Source: Molanna angustata
Lineage: Eukaryota > Arthropoda > Insecta > Trichoptera > Molannidae
Length of the DNA stretch: 64,000 bases
Assembly (NCBI GenBank): GCA_963576475.1
Contig: OY754973.1
Coordinates: forward strand, 13,935,773-13,999,772
Reading direction: 5' to 3'
Positions 48,843 to 60,706 of the stretch are shown here, piece after piece. Below the pieces are notes generated by a model. It did no database searches and was not told where the DNA came from. It saw only the letters and a program-made list of their open reading frames with translations. The position numbers and the translations under genes are program-made. Position 1 is the stretch's first letter. Each line of letters starts with the position of its first letter.

Positions 48843-48945
48843 TTTACATTATTTCTCGGGCAACTAACAGGTACTATGTCAAATATTAATTTTGCATGCA
48901 CCCAATAACAAGTTGCCATATTCTGGAGACATAAGATACTAACCG
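48843..48945 (-). repeat. SINE family G, 3' fragment
   Basis: Only the 3' body (CTCGGGCAACTAACAGGTACT, ACCCAATAACAAGTTG on the plus strand). The tRNA-like head is missing. Confidence 0.55.
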
Positions 48946-49601
48946 GTTTTGTATATGTGGACGCTTGCCTTTATAGGTCTGTTAAGTTAATTTATTCTTT
49001 TTATTAGAATTATATCCGTTTAAAATTAGTTATATGTATGTATTTGATTAATAATGAATTTCTACGAAATTCAGTTTATACGTGCTTACTAGTTTTTATA
49101 GTATATTGTTTTGTTGGCGTAGGTACCTGCTTGAAAAGATTGAAATTTCTGATTTATTAACCGAAACATGACACAACCTAGGATTGTTTATCTATATAAT
49201 CGAAATCCAATATAAATCAAGTTTTGATATATTATTTGAACGAGACGTCTTTAAGTAGAGGTCAATACTTATCCTTTGATACGTGATGGCGTAGCTAAAT
49301 ATTTTAGAATACATACTCACTAAACTATATTGATACATTTAATAAAATACGAACAACAATTTATATCAGTTTTTTTTCTTTCATGCATGATAACATTCTT
49401 TCTCCGTATCAATCAAGCAGTGCTTTTATTAAAATGTATAAATCAATAATTTTCTAAGAAGTGTTATTTATTATTTAGATCTACGAGGGATTTTAAATTT
49501 GTATTCTGAAAAATCTCTCGTGGGTGCGTCGACCGCAAATATTGTGTATGTTTGTTTGGTTGGTATGTGTGTAAATCGCTTTATAATAATTTTATTCATT
49601 T
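48946..49601. other. Non-coding, nothing recognised
   Basis: AT-rich sequence between a SINE fragment and a MITE. Confidence 0.4.
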
Positions 49602-49920
49602 TTTAACAGATTTTTAACTATCTCAATAGAGACGAAGTTGGAATATTTACTGTAGGAGAACCGGGAAATCAAGGCACCTACAGGGCATACGACCTGTCAT
49701 CGACGTGATCACTTTATGCGCTTGCGCAACGTTCACCAATTATGCCTTTTTAATGAGATCCCTATCAATTCAATTTTGAAAGATCTATATATTGTAATAC
49801 TGAAATTCTTTTCGCTTGAAAATAAGGAATTTTTACTACAGCCATCTATGTGTGAAATTATAAACAACATTCTTATTATTTTTTATTTATTTTTGTTGTA
49901 ACGCCATCTATTGAGAGAAC
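49602..49920. mobile_element. Copy of the MITE at 23822-24296, one arm
   Basis: Left arm (CAATAGAGACGAAGTTGGAA, GGAGAACCGGGAAATCAAGG) then the full core, inverted relative to 23822-24296. It stops before the second arm at TTGAGAGAACTG. Confidence 0.6.
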
Positions 49921-49931
49921 TGTTTTTTTTG

Positions 49932-50109
49932 TAAATAATGAGAGCAACAATTCTTATACCTGAGGTGACAAATGCATTTTTCGCATAGAAGTCACCCCTG
50001 AATTGCGCCAGACTTATAAGGTCATTTTTGTCTTATTTACCTACTTGTACCAATGTGTAAGTAATCGAATATTTTTATTATTGCATATTATGTTGCTCTC
50101 ATTATTTAC
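49932..50109. mobile_element. 178-bp MITE with perfect 19-bp inverted repeats
   Basis: Left end GTAAATAATGAGAGCAACA, right end its exact reverse complement. The core is non-coding and includes CGAATATTTTTATTATTGCATA, shared with the 23822 element. Confidence 0.7.
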
Positions 50110-50184
50110 CATGCCGCGCCATATTTTCATATTATGGCCTCGGACAATTCACGAATGACGTAAATTATTTAATTGTTTTTTTTT

Positions 50185-50370
50185 TCGGGTAAACAACAGG
50201 TACCTTCTATGTTATATATTGATTTAACACGCGCTTGATATATTTATCATCTAACAGATCCAGGCCGAAACACATAATTATAAGCAGTGTCTCCATCGGA
50301 AATCAGATATGGGAACTTTGGATCGGGAGTCAGATATCTAACCAATTCAGTCATGAAGGCCGACATCAAT
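50185..50370 (-). mobile_element. tRNA-derived SINE, family G copy 3 (diverged)
   Basis: Same order as copy 2 (AACAACAGGTACC, TAACAGATCCAGGCCGAAACAC, GGATCGGGAGTCAGATAT, plus strand). The B box is destroyed. Confidence 0.55.
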
Positions 50371-50924
50371 ATAGGAGACATAAAAAGAAAACAATATGGA
50401 GACATCATTATTGAGGCTGTTCAGAGAATACAAAATTTAAAAGGTGTGTATTACTTTTATAATACCTATTCATAAACATCTTGACCAAGCTTAAATACAT
50501 AATCTGTCATGAACAAAAAACAACTTCAAAATTATTGTATTTCTTGATTGAAAAATGTGGGTTTTTAGTTCCCTCTTCCTATCACATGAGACAGCGTGAT
50601 GGTATGAATTTACCTACAATTCTCCTGTACAATAATACACAAATCCTTTGCAAATTGACGAGTTTCGTGATTTCTCATGATTCCAATCATTAAATCTTTT
50701 GCCTTATTTCAGATAGAATCACACCAGAAGCAATTATTCCATTTTAATGAAAAATGAATACCTTATCGTTATCGCTGATTTTGTATTTTTTGGATTTTGA
50801 TGATTTCGTCATGGATCTCATTATCAGATTTTGACCAAATTGAAATGAAATCAATCGGAAAATATGTACCTTCTTTCTACTGAAAAAAAACATGATAATC
50901 GGACAACGTGATAAAAAGTTATCG

Positions 50925-51548
50925 CTGAAAATATGTATAAAACTAGTGGATTGTGGCCAACGGTAAACTCCTCACTAACAAGTCATTCTATAAAGTATTC
51001 AAATTTTGTATGGAAAATTTTCAACATCTTCATGAAATGAGTTTTTTAAAATTATTTTTTATTTAAATATTTTATCATGAAAACTTGATAACCCTTCAAT
51101 GCCATTTTATGAAGGTGATGTGCCTTTTTACGAATTTGAAAATAAAAATTTCAAATTTTAAGTTTCCTGAGCTTGGTGTCACTTTGAAATATTTGACAGT
51201 TAAAAAAATTGAGAAGCACTATTCATATATCGTTCAAAATCTAATGGAATCTAATCGAGTATTAGATATATGTAGATATTCGCAAAATTTGAATAGAATC
51301 GAATGAGTACCTACTTTAGTCTATAATCGATAAAGTTAAATGAACACGTCTTACATAGCACACCGCACAAAGCACACAGCACAAAGCACACAGCACATAG
51401 CACACAGCACACACACACACACACAGATACATTGTGATGAAACTTTCAGAATACAATCTCAGCATGATACTAGTTGATAATCTGCAAAAAAAATACCCTT
51501 AAAAATCATAACTCCCCACTATATCCCCTTGGGTTAGTGAGGAGTCCC
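50925..51548 (-). repeat. Repeat family B, copy 3
   Basis: Inverted relative to copy 1. It shares the GATGTGCCTTTTT, GTTTCCTGAGCTTGG and CAGCATGATACTAGTTGATA segments. It has an expanded CACAGCACAAAG-type microsatellite at 51358-51425. Confidence 0.6.
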
Positions 51549-51566
51549 CACTATATCCCCGGATTG

Positions 51567-51875
51567 AGCTGTGGCAAGAAAGTTTCGCTGACCGCGCGCA
51601 TGTCAAACCGAAGGAAGAGATGGCCGCTGGACACAACCTGCCATACCCCACTTGGAGAGCACTAAATAGATTGAGAACTGGGGTGTCGCGCTGCAATAGT
51701 AACCTTAAAAAATGGGGCTACAAGGATGACGATACCTGCGAATGCGGGGACATACAGGACCACCAACATCTTATGATATGTCCGAAAGTCGGAGAGACAT
51801 GCGCGCGGGAGGACTTAATTGCCACAAATGACAGGGCCGTACATGTGGCCAACTACTGGAAGTTCTTTATTTGAT
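51567..51875 (+). pseudogene. LINE ORF2 extreme C-terminus with zinc knuckle
   Basis: The frame reads LWQESFADRAHVKPKEEM, TWRALNRLRTGVSRCNSNL and KKWGYKDDDTCECGDIQDHQ, ending HLMICP and VANYWKFFI. The CxCG-xxQDxxHLxxCP knuckle is typical of the C-terminus of several insect LINE clades. Followed by a (GTAA)n tail at 51888-51905. 5' truncated. Confidence 0.65.
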
Positions 51876-51905
51876 GAATCCGGACACGGAAAGTAAGTAA
51901 GTAAG

Positions 51906-52730
51906 TCAGGAGTAAAAAAAACGTTGAATTGATAAACGTCTCCGTTTTTGGTTAAAAACGAACTGATTTGGATATTTGTGGTAATATATTACTTAAATCG
52001 TTAGTACCATTACTGACTACTAAGACATTATTTTTGAGGGTAAAAACATCGAGCAAGTCTATTTTATAGTATGTAGGTGTTACAAATGGGACAATGAAAT
52101 ATCATAAGGCCTTACTTACTTTGCAAACCTAAATGGAAAAACAAAGAATTGTCAAGGGATGAACTTAATCGTACTTTAGGGTACTCGGAGTCATTAATGT
52201 TAATAGCATTTTCTGATTAACAGTCTTGAGGTTAAAATATATAAAATTGATGTCATTTAACAACAATGATGTTAAAAGGTTTAAAGTTATTAGGGGAATA
52301 ATAGAGAAATTGATGGAAAGCAAAAACAAATGAGACAAAAAATATGTTAAGTGAAAAGTATGTATTTTTAGAGAATGATTTTGCTTCTTTTAAGGTAGAC
52401 TGGGAGATTTTTCAACATGTCATGCATTTATTGCGTCTACTTAGAACATGCATTATATCTTTTTTTTTGTTAAATTCAATTTTATTTATTGAGAGAATAT
52501 TTTTTTTATGAAATACCTACTGTAGAATGTCAGAATATTTTTGAAAGCAAAATATTATAATTTTCCTTAAGAACTTTTGAAGAAATATACATCTTTTAAA
52601 TTTCAATTGTTAAAATTATCAATTGAATAATAATTTTAGCCTTTGTTTTCAGATATTGAAAAGATAAACCTACTTTTGGTTGTTTTCAGGGGGCGCCAGA
52701 TCACTTGAATAATTTTAATTTACTATTTTT
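51906..52730. other. Non-coding, nothing recognised
   Basis: AT-rich sequence; no feature supported. Confidence 0.4.
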
Positions 52731-52744
52731 ATTTGTTGACTAAG

Positions 52745-53116
52745 CCAGGTCTTTTTATATATCATCATCACCAATGGCGCTACAGCCCGGTGTGGGCCAT
52801 GGTCTCCTCAAGAAACTGCCTCCATTCCGCCTTGTCGGCAACAAGTCTCCTCCAATTTTCGATTTTTCAATTTTTCCATTTCTCCTCCAATCTTTCCTCC
52901 AAGTCCGATCGCTCTTATATCTCCTTCGATGTCGTCCAGCCATCTCATCCTAGGTCTCTCTCTGCTTCTTCCTCCTTCAGGACAGGTGTCCAATACTTTC
53001 TTTGGGACCCGGCTATCCTCCATTCTACAAACGTTTTTATTTATTCTTTTGTATATTTTGCAATCCTTCGTGGAGGCTCCATACAAATGCTGCCAGAAGG
53101 GGTAAGGCAAGAGCAC
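52745..53116 (-). pseudogene. RTE-like LINE C-terminal fragment
   Basis: Minus frame: VPKKVLDTCPEGGRSRERPR then MRWLDDIEGDIRAIG, matching the GRP-x-RW-DD motif near the end of RTE-type ORF2s in insects. Truncated at both ends. Confidence 0.55.
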
Positions 53117-53229
53117 TGGATTTAACAGTACAGTGGAGTTCGAAACGAGCTATCTTAGTATTTGGAGCCGGGACACCATCTACCCTACAGTACATGGAAG
53201 AAATTGAATAGACTCCGTGTAGGTGTCAC

Positions 53230-54873
53230 AAGGTTTAAAAATAATTTCTACCGGTAGGGGATAGGACAAGAAGACGTATATTGCGATCGCAAGGGGGTTC
53301 AAGATGGTAAGCATCTTCTTGTCAGCCGAAACATGGTACAGGGATGTTACGAGTAAGACTTGGTTGTGACAAATGACGTGGCAATTGCTGTTGCAACGTA
53401 TTGGAGTGAAAAGGACTATGTTTATCTAAACACGTAAATAATAAATTAAGTAACAGAATACTATGTAAATGAATATACAACTTTAAATTCAAGATTAATT
53501 ATAAAAAATACATTCAAAAATCAAAAAAATAAATTGGAACACCGAATTTTAAATGTATAAAATGTAATCATGAATCTTAATTGTATAATTGTAATCATGT
53601 TAAATGTATAATTGTAATCATGAATCAGAAAATGGGATCGCGACGTTTAACAGCGAACGACGAAAAAGAGGTTTTTTTTTTAATTATTCTTCAAAGTAAT
53701 TTTAAAAATTCATTATTTTTTGCCATCATGCTTTTTATTTGACACAATTTATAGATAGTATCTATAAAATAACAATCGATATATAGTAAGTGAGTTTTAA
53801 ACATCTTTGTTTCATAAATTTTACTGAACTAACTATAGGGTACTAAACATCAATTATTATATATTGTAGTAACTATCAATTTTAATTTTAACCTTATTTA
53901 TAGCAAAATTGACGTTCTAACTTTAAGTACCTACTGGCCTTTATTATATTAATGTTATTATAACAACCATCAAATTCGGCAACAATAAAGGGCTTTTATT
54001 AAATAAGAAATAATAGTGTACCATTATAATCTAGTTTGGCTCAAATTATACTTGTAACAATCGCGGCTCTGTTCTAGCAACTCTATCACAACAGATTTTC
54101 TTTAAACTGATAAACTATCGTATATCCAGACCCAACGTTGGATAGCATAAAGCCAAAAATATTTTTTGTTAAGGATTTGTATAACCCGAAAAATGTAATT
54201 CGAAAACATCGTTCCCAAAATACATGAATACGACCAATCATAAAACTTAACAGTCTTTGACAACCTTCTTCCTCTTCCTTCAATTCTTTATAAATACTCA
54301 AATACGTATTTTCATTGACATTATGTTAGATATTGTCACGTCTAATGTTGTTTTTTTCTATGGTATTTTGATAATACCCCATCCCTTCACGTTCTTCCTT
54401 ATGTACATGGACTCACCTGAAGGTAGTGACGATACTTTGCTCTAAAGATACGGATATTATCATCTTGCGGCGGTATATCTATATCAATTTGGTGGATAGT
54501 CACTCGATTTTATACAATTTCAATTATTCAATCAAACTGTGAATTTATATTTTGCAACAAGAACGTGTTATATTGTCGAGTTTAATAACACGACAACATT
54601 GGTGAGTTTCATATCCGTCGTATATTAAAGCTTTCCGTCGTATATTAAACCTTTTATCACACAACATAAATAGATGTTCATGACGATAATATTTTTATTT
54701 AATTAATAAAAACAGAGGTTCATTCGAGTGCATTTGTTGGACTTACATACCTAGCATCTTTAGTGGCATACCTAGTGAAATAGTATAAAGATTGAAATAA
54801 TGAAAGAAGAATTTTGTTCGTATGACTTTATTTTAATCGTTAATCGTAATCTTTATTATTATCGTTACTATAC
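53230..54873. other. Non-coding, nothing recognised
   Basis: AT-rich stretch. A short phrase (TAAATGTATAANTGTAATCATG) is tandemly repeated near 53550-53620. No gene recognised. Confidence 0.4.
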
Positions 54874-56095
54874 ACAATGCTTAAGTTGTTTACGAGTATA
54901 TTGAAAACCAAACTTGAGCAAAAAATAAGCAATAGGGAAGAACAACAGGGTTTTCGACGAAATCGCTCAACTACTGATGCAATCTTCATTCTGAGACAGA
55001 TTAAAGAAAAGTCAACAGAGTATAACAAAGTAGCCTTCATGTGTTTTGTGGATTTAACTAAAGCGTTTGACAGGGTGTTGCTAAAAGATATTGTAAGAAT
55101 ACTACAGGAAAGGGGAATATCTAACACATTAGTTAAGACTGTTCAAGATCTGTATACCAATTGCAAAACACAAATTAAGGTAAATAATGAGTTGTCTAGT
55201 GAAATCCAAGCAAGCAATGGTATAAGGCAGGGAGACAGTCTAAGCCTGTTTCTGTTCAATATCATAATGGACGAAATCATAGAAGAGGTGGCTGGCTTGG
55301 GACTAGGTTATAAAATGGGTGGCAAAATTGTCAATGTTATCTGTTATGCAGATGATGCGGTGATAATAGCTGAAACTGAGAATGACTTGCAAATAATGTT
55401 GAACAAATTCCATGTGGTATCACAGAGGCTAAACATGGCTATATCAGTCAGTAAAACAAAAAGTATTACTATATCCAAACAACCTTCAAGGTGTAAGCTA
55501 ACTGTTGATGATAAGCTCGTGGAACAAGTAATGAGTTTCAAATATTTAGGAGTAGAGATCTGCAGCCATAACGACCTACATATATACTGAAGTCCGCGAA
55601 CAAGTAAATAAAGCATCTGTCGTATCTGGATGTTTGAAAAATATGATATGGAAAAATAAACACGTGCGTATTGACAGTAAAGTCAGAATATATAAAACAT
55701 GTGTGCGACCGATCATGACGTATGCTGTGGAAATGCGAGCAGATACCGTACGAACCAAGGGGCTCCTAAGGACAACGGAGATGAAGGTCCTAAGGTCAAT
55801 CACTGGTAAAACTCTCCGAGATCGTGTTCGCAATGTTCAAATAAGGAAAACATGTGGAATACAGGACATCGTTCGATGGAGTAGATCCAGAAGGAGGCAT
55901 TGGAGGGACCACGTTGCCAGGATGGTCAGTGATAGGCTCGCAAATATAGCAGCAAATGAAATTCCTTCTGGCCGCCGCCTACCCGGTAGACCACCCAAGA
56001 GATGGAAGGTTAGCTAGACTTCGTCATCCCAGGAGGCATAGTTTCTGAAGAACAGACCAACTAGGTCTACTAAACGAAGAAGAAGAAGACTTTAT
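54874..56095 (+). pseudogene. RTE-type LINE, RT and C-terminus (5' truncated)
   Basis: The open frame 54877-55590 covers RT motifs: QQGFRRNRSTTDAIF, MCFVDLTKAFDRV with the catalytic Asp at residue 59, NGIRQGDSLS, ICYADD at 155-160 and FKYLGVEI. A frameshift at a TATATA run (about 55580) leads into the C-terminal frame to 56017: VRIYKTCVRPIMTYAVEM, RRHWRDHVARM and GRRLPGRPPKRW. The 3' end has a GAAGAAGAAGAAG run near 56075. The endonuclease is missing. Confidence 0.75.
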
Positions 56096-56705
56096 TATAA
56101 AACATGCTGTTTTCATTAGCTTTGTGTTTCTTTCATGCTTATGTTCGCATTTTACTTTCCTTTTTATACATTTATGGAGTTCTTATTATGTATTTTATTT
56201 TTCGGATTTGGGCGCAAATTTGTGCAATATATTTTTTATAAGAAGTAGAAAACGTACATAATTAAATTTGAGCAATGTTTTCAAACAAAGATAAAAACTG
56301 TAATGCTCTTTATTATACCCAAAAGAAACCGTATTGCCATATACGGGTATAGCATGAATTACATTAAAAAAATCTTAGATGATGGCTTCTGATTCGACGC
56401 GAGTGATTCTACGTACATGCTGCCTGGTAGCTTCTGGGATACTTAATTGATATGGGTACGTTTTGACATGTAGTGAACAAGAGCTTGAAATTAGTTAGAA
56501 ACTTACTGAAACCACACGTTGCCTCGATTAATATATAGATATTCAGATAAATTGTATTAGGCAAAATATTATATAAATAAATGTATGAGGAACTTAAAGT
56601 TCACCATTCCTTTCAATTAAAATGTTGCCCATTACCATTTGTAGAGGTTATTTGAAAACTGATTCTCTGGTGAATGAAAAAACAGTATAAAATAAAAGGT
56701 AGGTA

Positions 56706-57150
56706 TATTAATTATTCTTCTTCTCCTTCGTCGCTTAGTAGACCACCTGTTGGACTGTTATTTAAAAACTATGCTTCCTGAGATAACGAAGTTCAACTAT
56801 CCTTCCATCTCTTAGGTGGTCTTCCGGGTAGACATTCTGGCTAGTCCATTCTGGCTACGTCGTCCCTCCAATGTCTTCTTCTGGATCTATTCCACCAAAC
56901 GATATCCTCTATTTCAAATGTTTTTTTTTATTTATTTCTATATCGCGAACCCGATCTCGCAGAGTTTTTCAGCGATTGACCTTAGAACCTTCATTTTCGT
57001 TGTCCTTAGGAGCCCCTTGGTTCGTATAGTGTCTGCTCGCGTTTCCACAGCAGTGTTTTTTTTCCAGACCATATTTACTAGACATCTAGGTAAGGCAGAT
57101 GCTTTATTGACTTGTTCGCGGACTTCAGTGTATAGGTCATAACAACCCTT
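56706..57150 (-). pseudogene. RTE-type LINE 3' end, inverted
   Basis: Reverse complement of the same family as 55700-56095 (CTTCTTCTCCTTCGTCGCTTAG, CATCTCTTAGGTGGTCTTCCGG). Broken in all frames and interrupted by a T-rich insertion near 56925. Confidence 0.6.
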
Positions 57151-57934
57151 ATATTGAGCAGAGTATTATAGTTTATATCGTGAAGGAATGTAAAACGTTT
57201 TGTCTACTTGTCCCCGTAGGAAAATGGCATGTTAGAATACAAAATGTAGGTCCATGTCGAGCTAAACAAGATCATGAGAACTCTAACGAGTACCATAAAT
57301 ACAACACAATGGATATTGCTCCACTAGGCCTCTGTAGAGACCAGGACACAATCAGAGAGATAAAAAATACCATTAAATAATACCGATTTTCAAAAAAAAA
57401 TTTCACCCAGCTGAAGAAAGCCTAATATTTCGAAAACCCATGGGCCACAAAAAATACAATCCTACAACTCGAGTACCTGGTTGGTGTAGGTATGCTTCTG
57501 ATAAAAAGCAAGCGGAAAACGAAATTAAATCATTATCTGAAAGCAACATACTTTCACCCTATGAATTACACATTGGATTATAAATTAATAAAATATTTTC
57601 AACAATTTCACTCTCTTCATTTCAAATCCAGCAGGATCCAGCACATTCCTCGGTTAGCTTGGTCCAGCAAAATTCCCTAGATCCAGCGCTGTGGATCCGC
57701 AATTAATTCATTTTCCAAATAATAGCGTAAAAGTATACATTTTTTTATACACCATTAAGATTCCATGAATAATTGTTACAATTCTTACAAAGAATCTTCA
57801 TTATTTTGTAAAAAAGTTATAATTTTAGATTTGCAGATTGAAAATAAAATGTTTTGTTTAGTGTAGAAAAATATTGATAATTTTTCACGACAATTAAGAT
57901 GAAAAATGACTTATAAAATATGGACTGAACATGA
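57151..57934. other. Possible LINE-derived coding shreds
   Basis: 57180-57380 is open and slightly coding-like (KECKTFCLLVPVGKW), but I cannot place it. The rest is AT-rich. Confidence 0.3.
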
Positions 57935-58245
57935 ACATGACAAAAACTAAGGTGATGGGCACAGTAGGATCTCAGATCATGGTGGATGGGATCTTGATTG
58001 AAAATGTCCAAAAGTTTGTGTACATACTTGGGACACACTATGAAAACTGGTCGAGATAACCAAACGGCCGAAATAAAGAGACGAATTGGACTAAGTTGGG
58101 CAGCTTTTAGGAAATAAGCCCACATCTTCGAAAATCCCCAAATTCCCTCAACCTGAAACGGAAGATATGTGAGACCTGTGTACTGCCAGTAGCTACTTAT
58201 AATGGTTTGGAGACTATGACAATGACTCAGAAAAGTGCTAAGTCT
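57935..58245 (+). pseudogene. RTE-type LINE RT fragment
   Basis: Broken frames give NMTKTKVMG, VQKFVYILGTHY, AEIKRRIGLSWAAFRK and LKRKICETCVLPVATYNGLE, the post-YADD region of RTE reverse transcriptases. Confidence 0.6.
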
Positions 58246-58569
58246 GACAGACAGGGTGCGAAACGATACTCATAAAATTAACTAATACAACCGTAAACAG
58301 ATTAATTAGATACGTTACAATTCTAGTTCAAAAATCGTGATTTTATAATTGGATTTTTATACATACATACCTACGCCATATCCCTTACGGGGTAGGCAGA
58401 GAGAACCGAGCGCCATTGGATTATTGATTTATTGGATTTTTATAAGAGCTTTATATATGATTTGACATTTATTTACGTTATAATTTGATCTAAAATATGT
58501 TTTCCCGACAGCGTTTCTTTAGAACAAGTGAAATTTTATTGTATAGATACATTGGATTAGTTCAATAGA

Positions 58570-59010
58570 CACCATCAGGGAAAGAACAAAAATGGTTGAT
58601 GTCGTGCACCGCATTCTTACCCTAGATACCCCTAAGACAGATGGCCAAGGATAGTGTTGGCTTGGAGAATGACAGTCAGAGATGTTGGAAGACCGCCAAT
58701 GAGATGGAGAAATGACATCAGCCGTCATGCTGGTATCAATTGGTTGCTCAGAGCAAAAGAAGCGTGGCGTGGCGTGGAAGGAGATGGAGGAAGCCTTCGT
58801 CCAGGAGTCGACGGGATTAGGCTGAGAAGAAGAAAAAGAAGTATGCTATGATTTGGAAGACCGCCAATGAGATGGAGAGATGACATCAGCCGTCATGCTG
58901 GTGTCAATCGGTTGCTCAGAACACATGATAGAGTGGCGTGGAAGGAGATGGAGGAGGCCTTCGTCGAGGAGTGGACGGGATTTGGCTGAGAAGAAGAAGA
59001 AGAGAAGATG
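58570..59010 (+). repeat. RTE 3' end with 168-bp tandem duplication
   Basis: The unit starting TTGGAAGACCGCCAATGAGA at 58685 recurs at 58853. It encodes GRPPMRWRNDISRHAGINWL and ends in GAAGAAGAAG. The copies differ by several substitutions, so the duplication is not new. Confidence 0.7.
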
Positions 59011-59379
59011 ACTTCTTTATACTATTTTCAATCTACTAAAATATACTGATAATTACGAATACAATTTAATTATCTATAAATAAATAAATTAAATACAATT
59101 CAGTTGTCTTATACTTATGAGAATATTTTACAATTTAATAAAAATTGAAGATTGTGGCGCGGATCCAGCAGTTTATAAAAAAAAATCTGCAATCCAGCTG
59201 GATTAAAAAAGGCGCAGGATTGAAATCCTTAATTCTCACTTAACAAAAAATCATCCTACTTACCGAGTTCTTATATATTCGATTTTAAGAGAAGTTAATC
59301 ATAATTATTTTTCATTTGTCAGCTAAATTTCAATTACTTCATAACTCTAGAAAATCATTATTAGCAGAAGACATATTAT
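59011..59379. other. Non-coding, nothing recognised
   Basis: AT-rich spacer; AATCCAGC/GGATCCAGC phrases echo 57655-57700. Confidence 0.35.
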
Positions 59380-60345
59380 ACTGTGGAAGACCACATCTCG
59401 AAATTTCTTTCGAGCGCGCGCCTATCGACGGCAAGTACATTTGTTTATCGCTAGACCGAGTTCATCGCCCGCAACGTCAAACAAGTGACAATACTCCTCA
59501 ACTGGGTATGACACTTCAAATAAATAAGTCTAGAAAGTTCGAGGACATTGAACTTGCTACCCCCAGCGCAGCACTATTTAAGGGAGTCTACACCTCCACA
59601 CGTCGTCACTTCATTTCCGTATTTCCGTCACTTCGATTCGTCACATCACGCCGCCGTTCTCGACCACGCCGTCTCGCCGACACTTCGTCTCTCGACCACC
59701 GGTCATCTCTCGACCTCGCGAGCACGATGGTACTTCACCATGCGAAGATTCGGACATTTCGAACACACCCGCTAACTCGCTCGTTATACCTACTCATCGT
59801 GAGAAAAGTTCCTTTGTAAGTTATTTCATCAATTGTAAATTTACCCTTAAGCAAACTATTAATTGTGATCAATATACTCATTGTTACTTTTGACCATTCT
59901 TTCTTCTTCTCTCTCAACCACTGTCCTTGTGTTCTTATTTCAAATCATATCCACTTGGGATATAGTAAACTCTCTTTACTGTTAACCCCTCTGGTTACCA
60001 CTTATATTTAATAGTAACCACTCTGGTTATTAACAACTTTTGATTGGTAACCCCTTTGGTTACCAATCAGCTTTAATACGGTTAAATGATTTCGAAAATC
60101 ATCCAAAAAATCTTTTCGATATTCTTCGTGTAAAATGGTTTAAATATTTCAAGTGTTATTATTTTTTTATCCATCTCGTAATAAATTAGTCCGTAATAAT
60201 ATCATTCATTTATTGCGCTGATTCGAAGATAATAGATATATTGGATATTTTGTATTGGTTCATTTGGCTCAAGCCGAATAAAACTTTGTCTACTAATATT
60301 TTCTTAAAATGTTAAAATTTATTCAATATTAGACACTGTCACTTC
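59380..60345 (+). repeat. Possible solo LTR or promoter-bearing repeat
   Basis: Begins TGTGGAAGACCACA. It is C-rich to 59810, with a TATTTAAGGGAG box (59577) and later GCCGAATAAAACTTTGT (about 60272), which would serve as TATA box and polyadenylation signal. At 59980-60075 are three self-complementary boxes of the form GTAACCNCTNTGGTTA. I found no matching target duplication or second LTR. The 167-codon ORF at 59316-59819 is serine/arginine-rich without a domain and is probably chance. Confidence 0.35.
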
Positions 60346-60429
60346 ATGGTAGAACTCCATAATCAATTAAAACTATGAAAAAATTTTATTTAATTTTACG
60401 TTCTACTTAAATTTTTCGCAAACGCGACT

Positions 60430-60472
60430 CCCATTCACCGGTATCGCTCTATGATGAGCATCGTCAGAATGG
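60430..60472 (-). ncRNA. Hammerhead-ribozyme-like motif downstream of the Penelope remnant
   Basis: Minus strand: stem I CCATT/AATGG, core CTGACGA, stem II TGCTC/GAGCG with a six-base loop, then ATA where GAAA is usual, and the palindromic CCGG as a loop-less stem III. The layout fits a type I hammerhead with a minimal stem III, a form I recall being reported from Penelope-like elements. Two core deviations (A14 to U, cleavage-site base G) suggest it is inactive. Confidence 0.45.
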
Positions 60473-60706
60473 TGAACAATAATGATGAAGACCATCCATA
60501 TATAGATTCACAAAGAGGATACCAACAATAGATATGGAAGGGGGCAATACTAAGAAAAAATTAAATACCCGAAAGACATTAAGGTAAATATGTATGCAGG
60601 TATAATAAAAATAAAATTGAAGTGAAGGAATGAATATACAAATATTGTATTAAAAGGACAGCAATTATATTAAATAATGGCCAACAGAAAAACCCGACAT
60701 TAACTA

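Noticed and set aside
59316..59819. 167-codon ORF as a host gene
   Set aside because: Low-complexity Ser/Arg-rich, no domain, overlaps a TATA-like box and a possible LTR.
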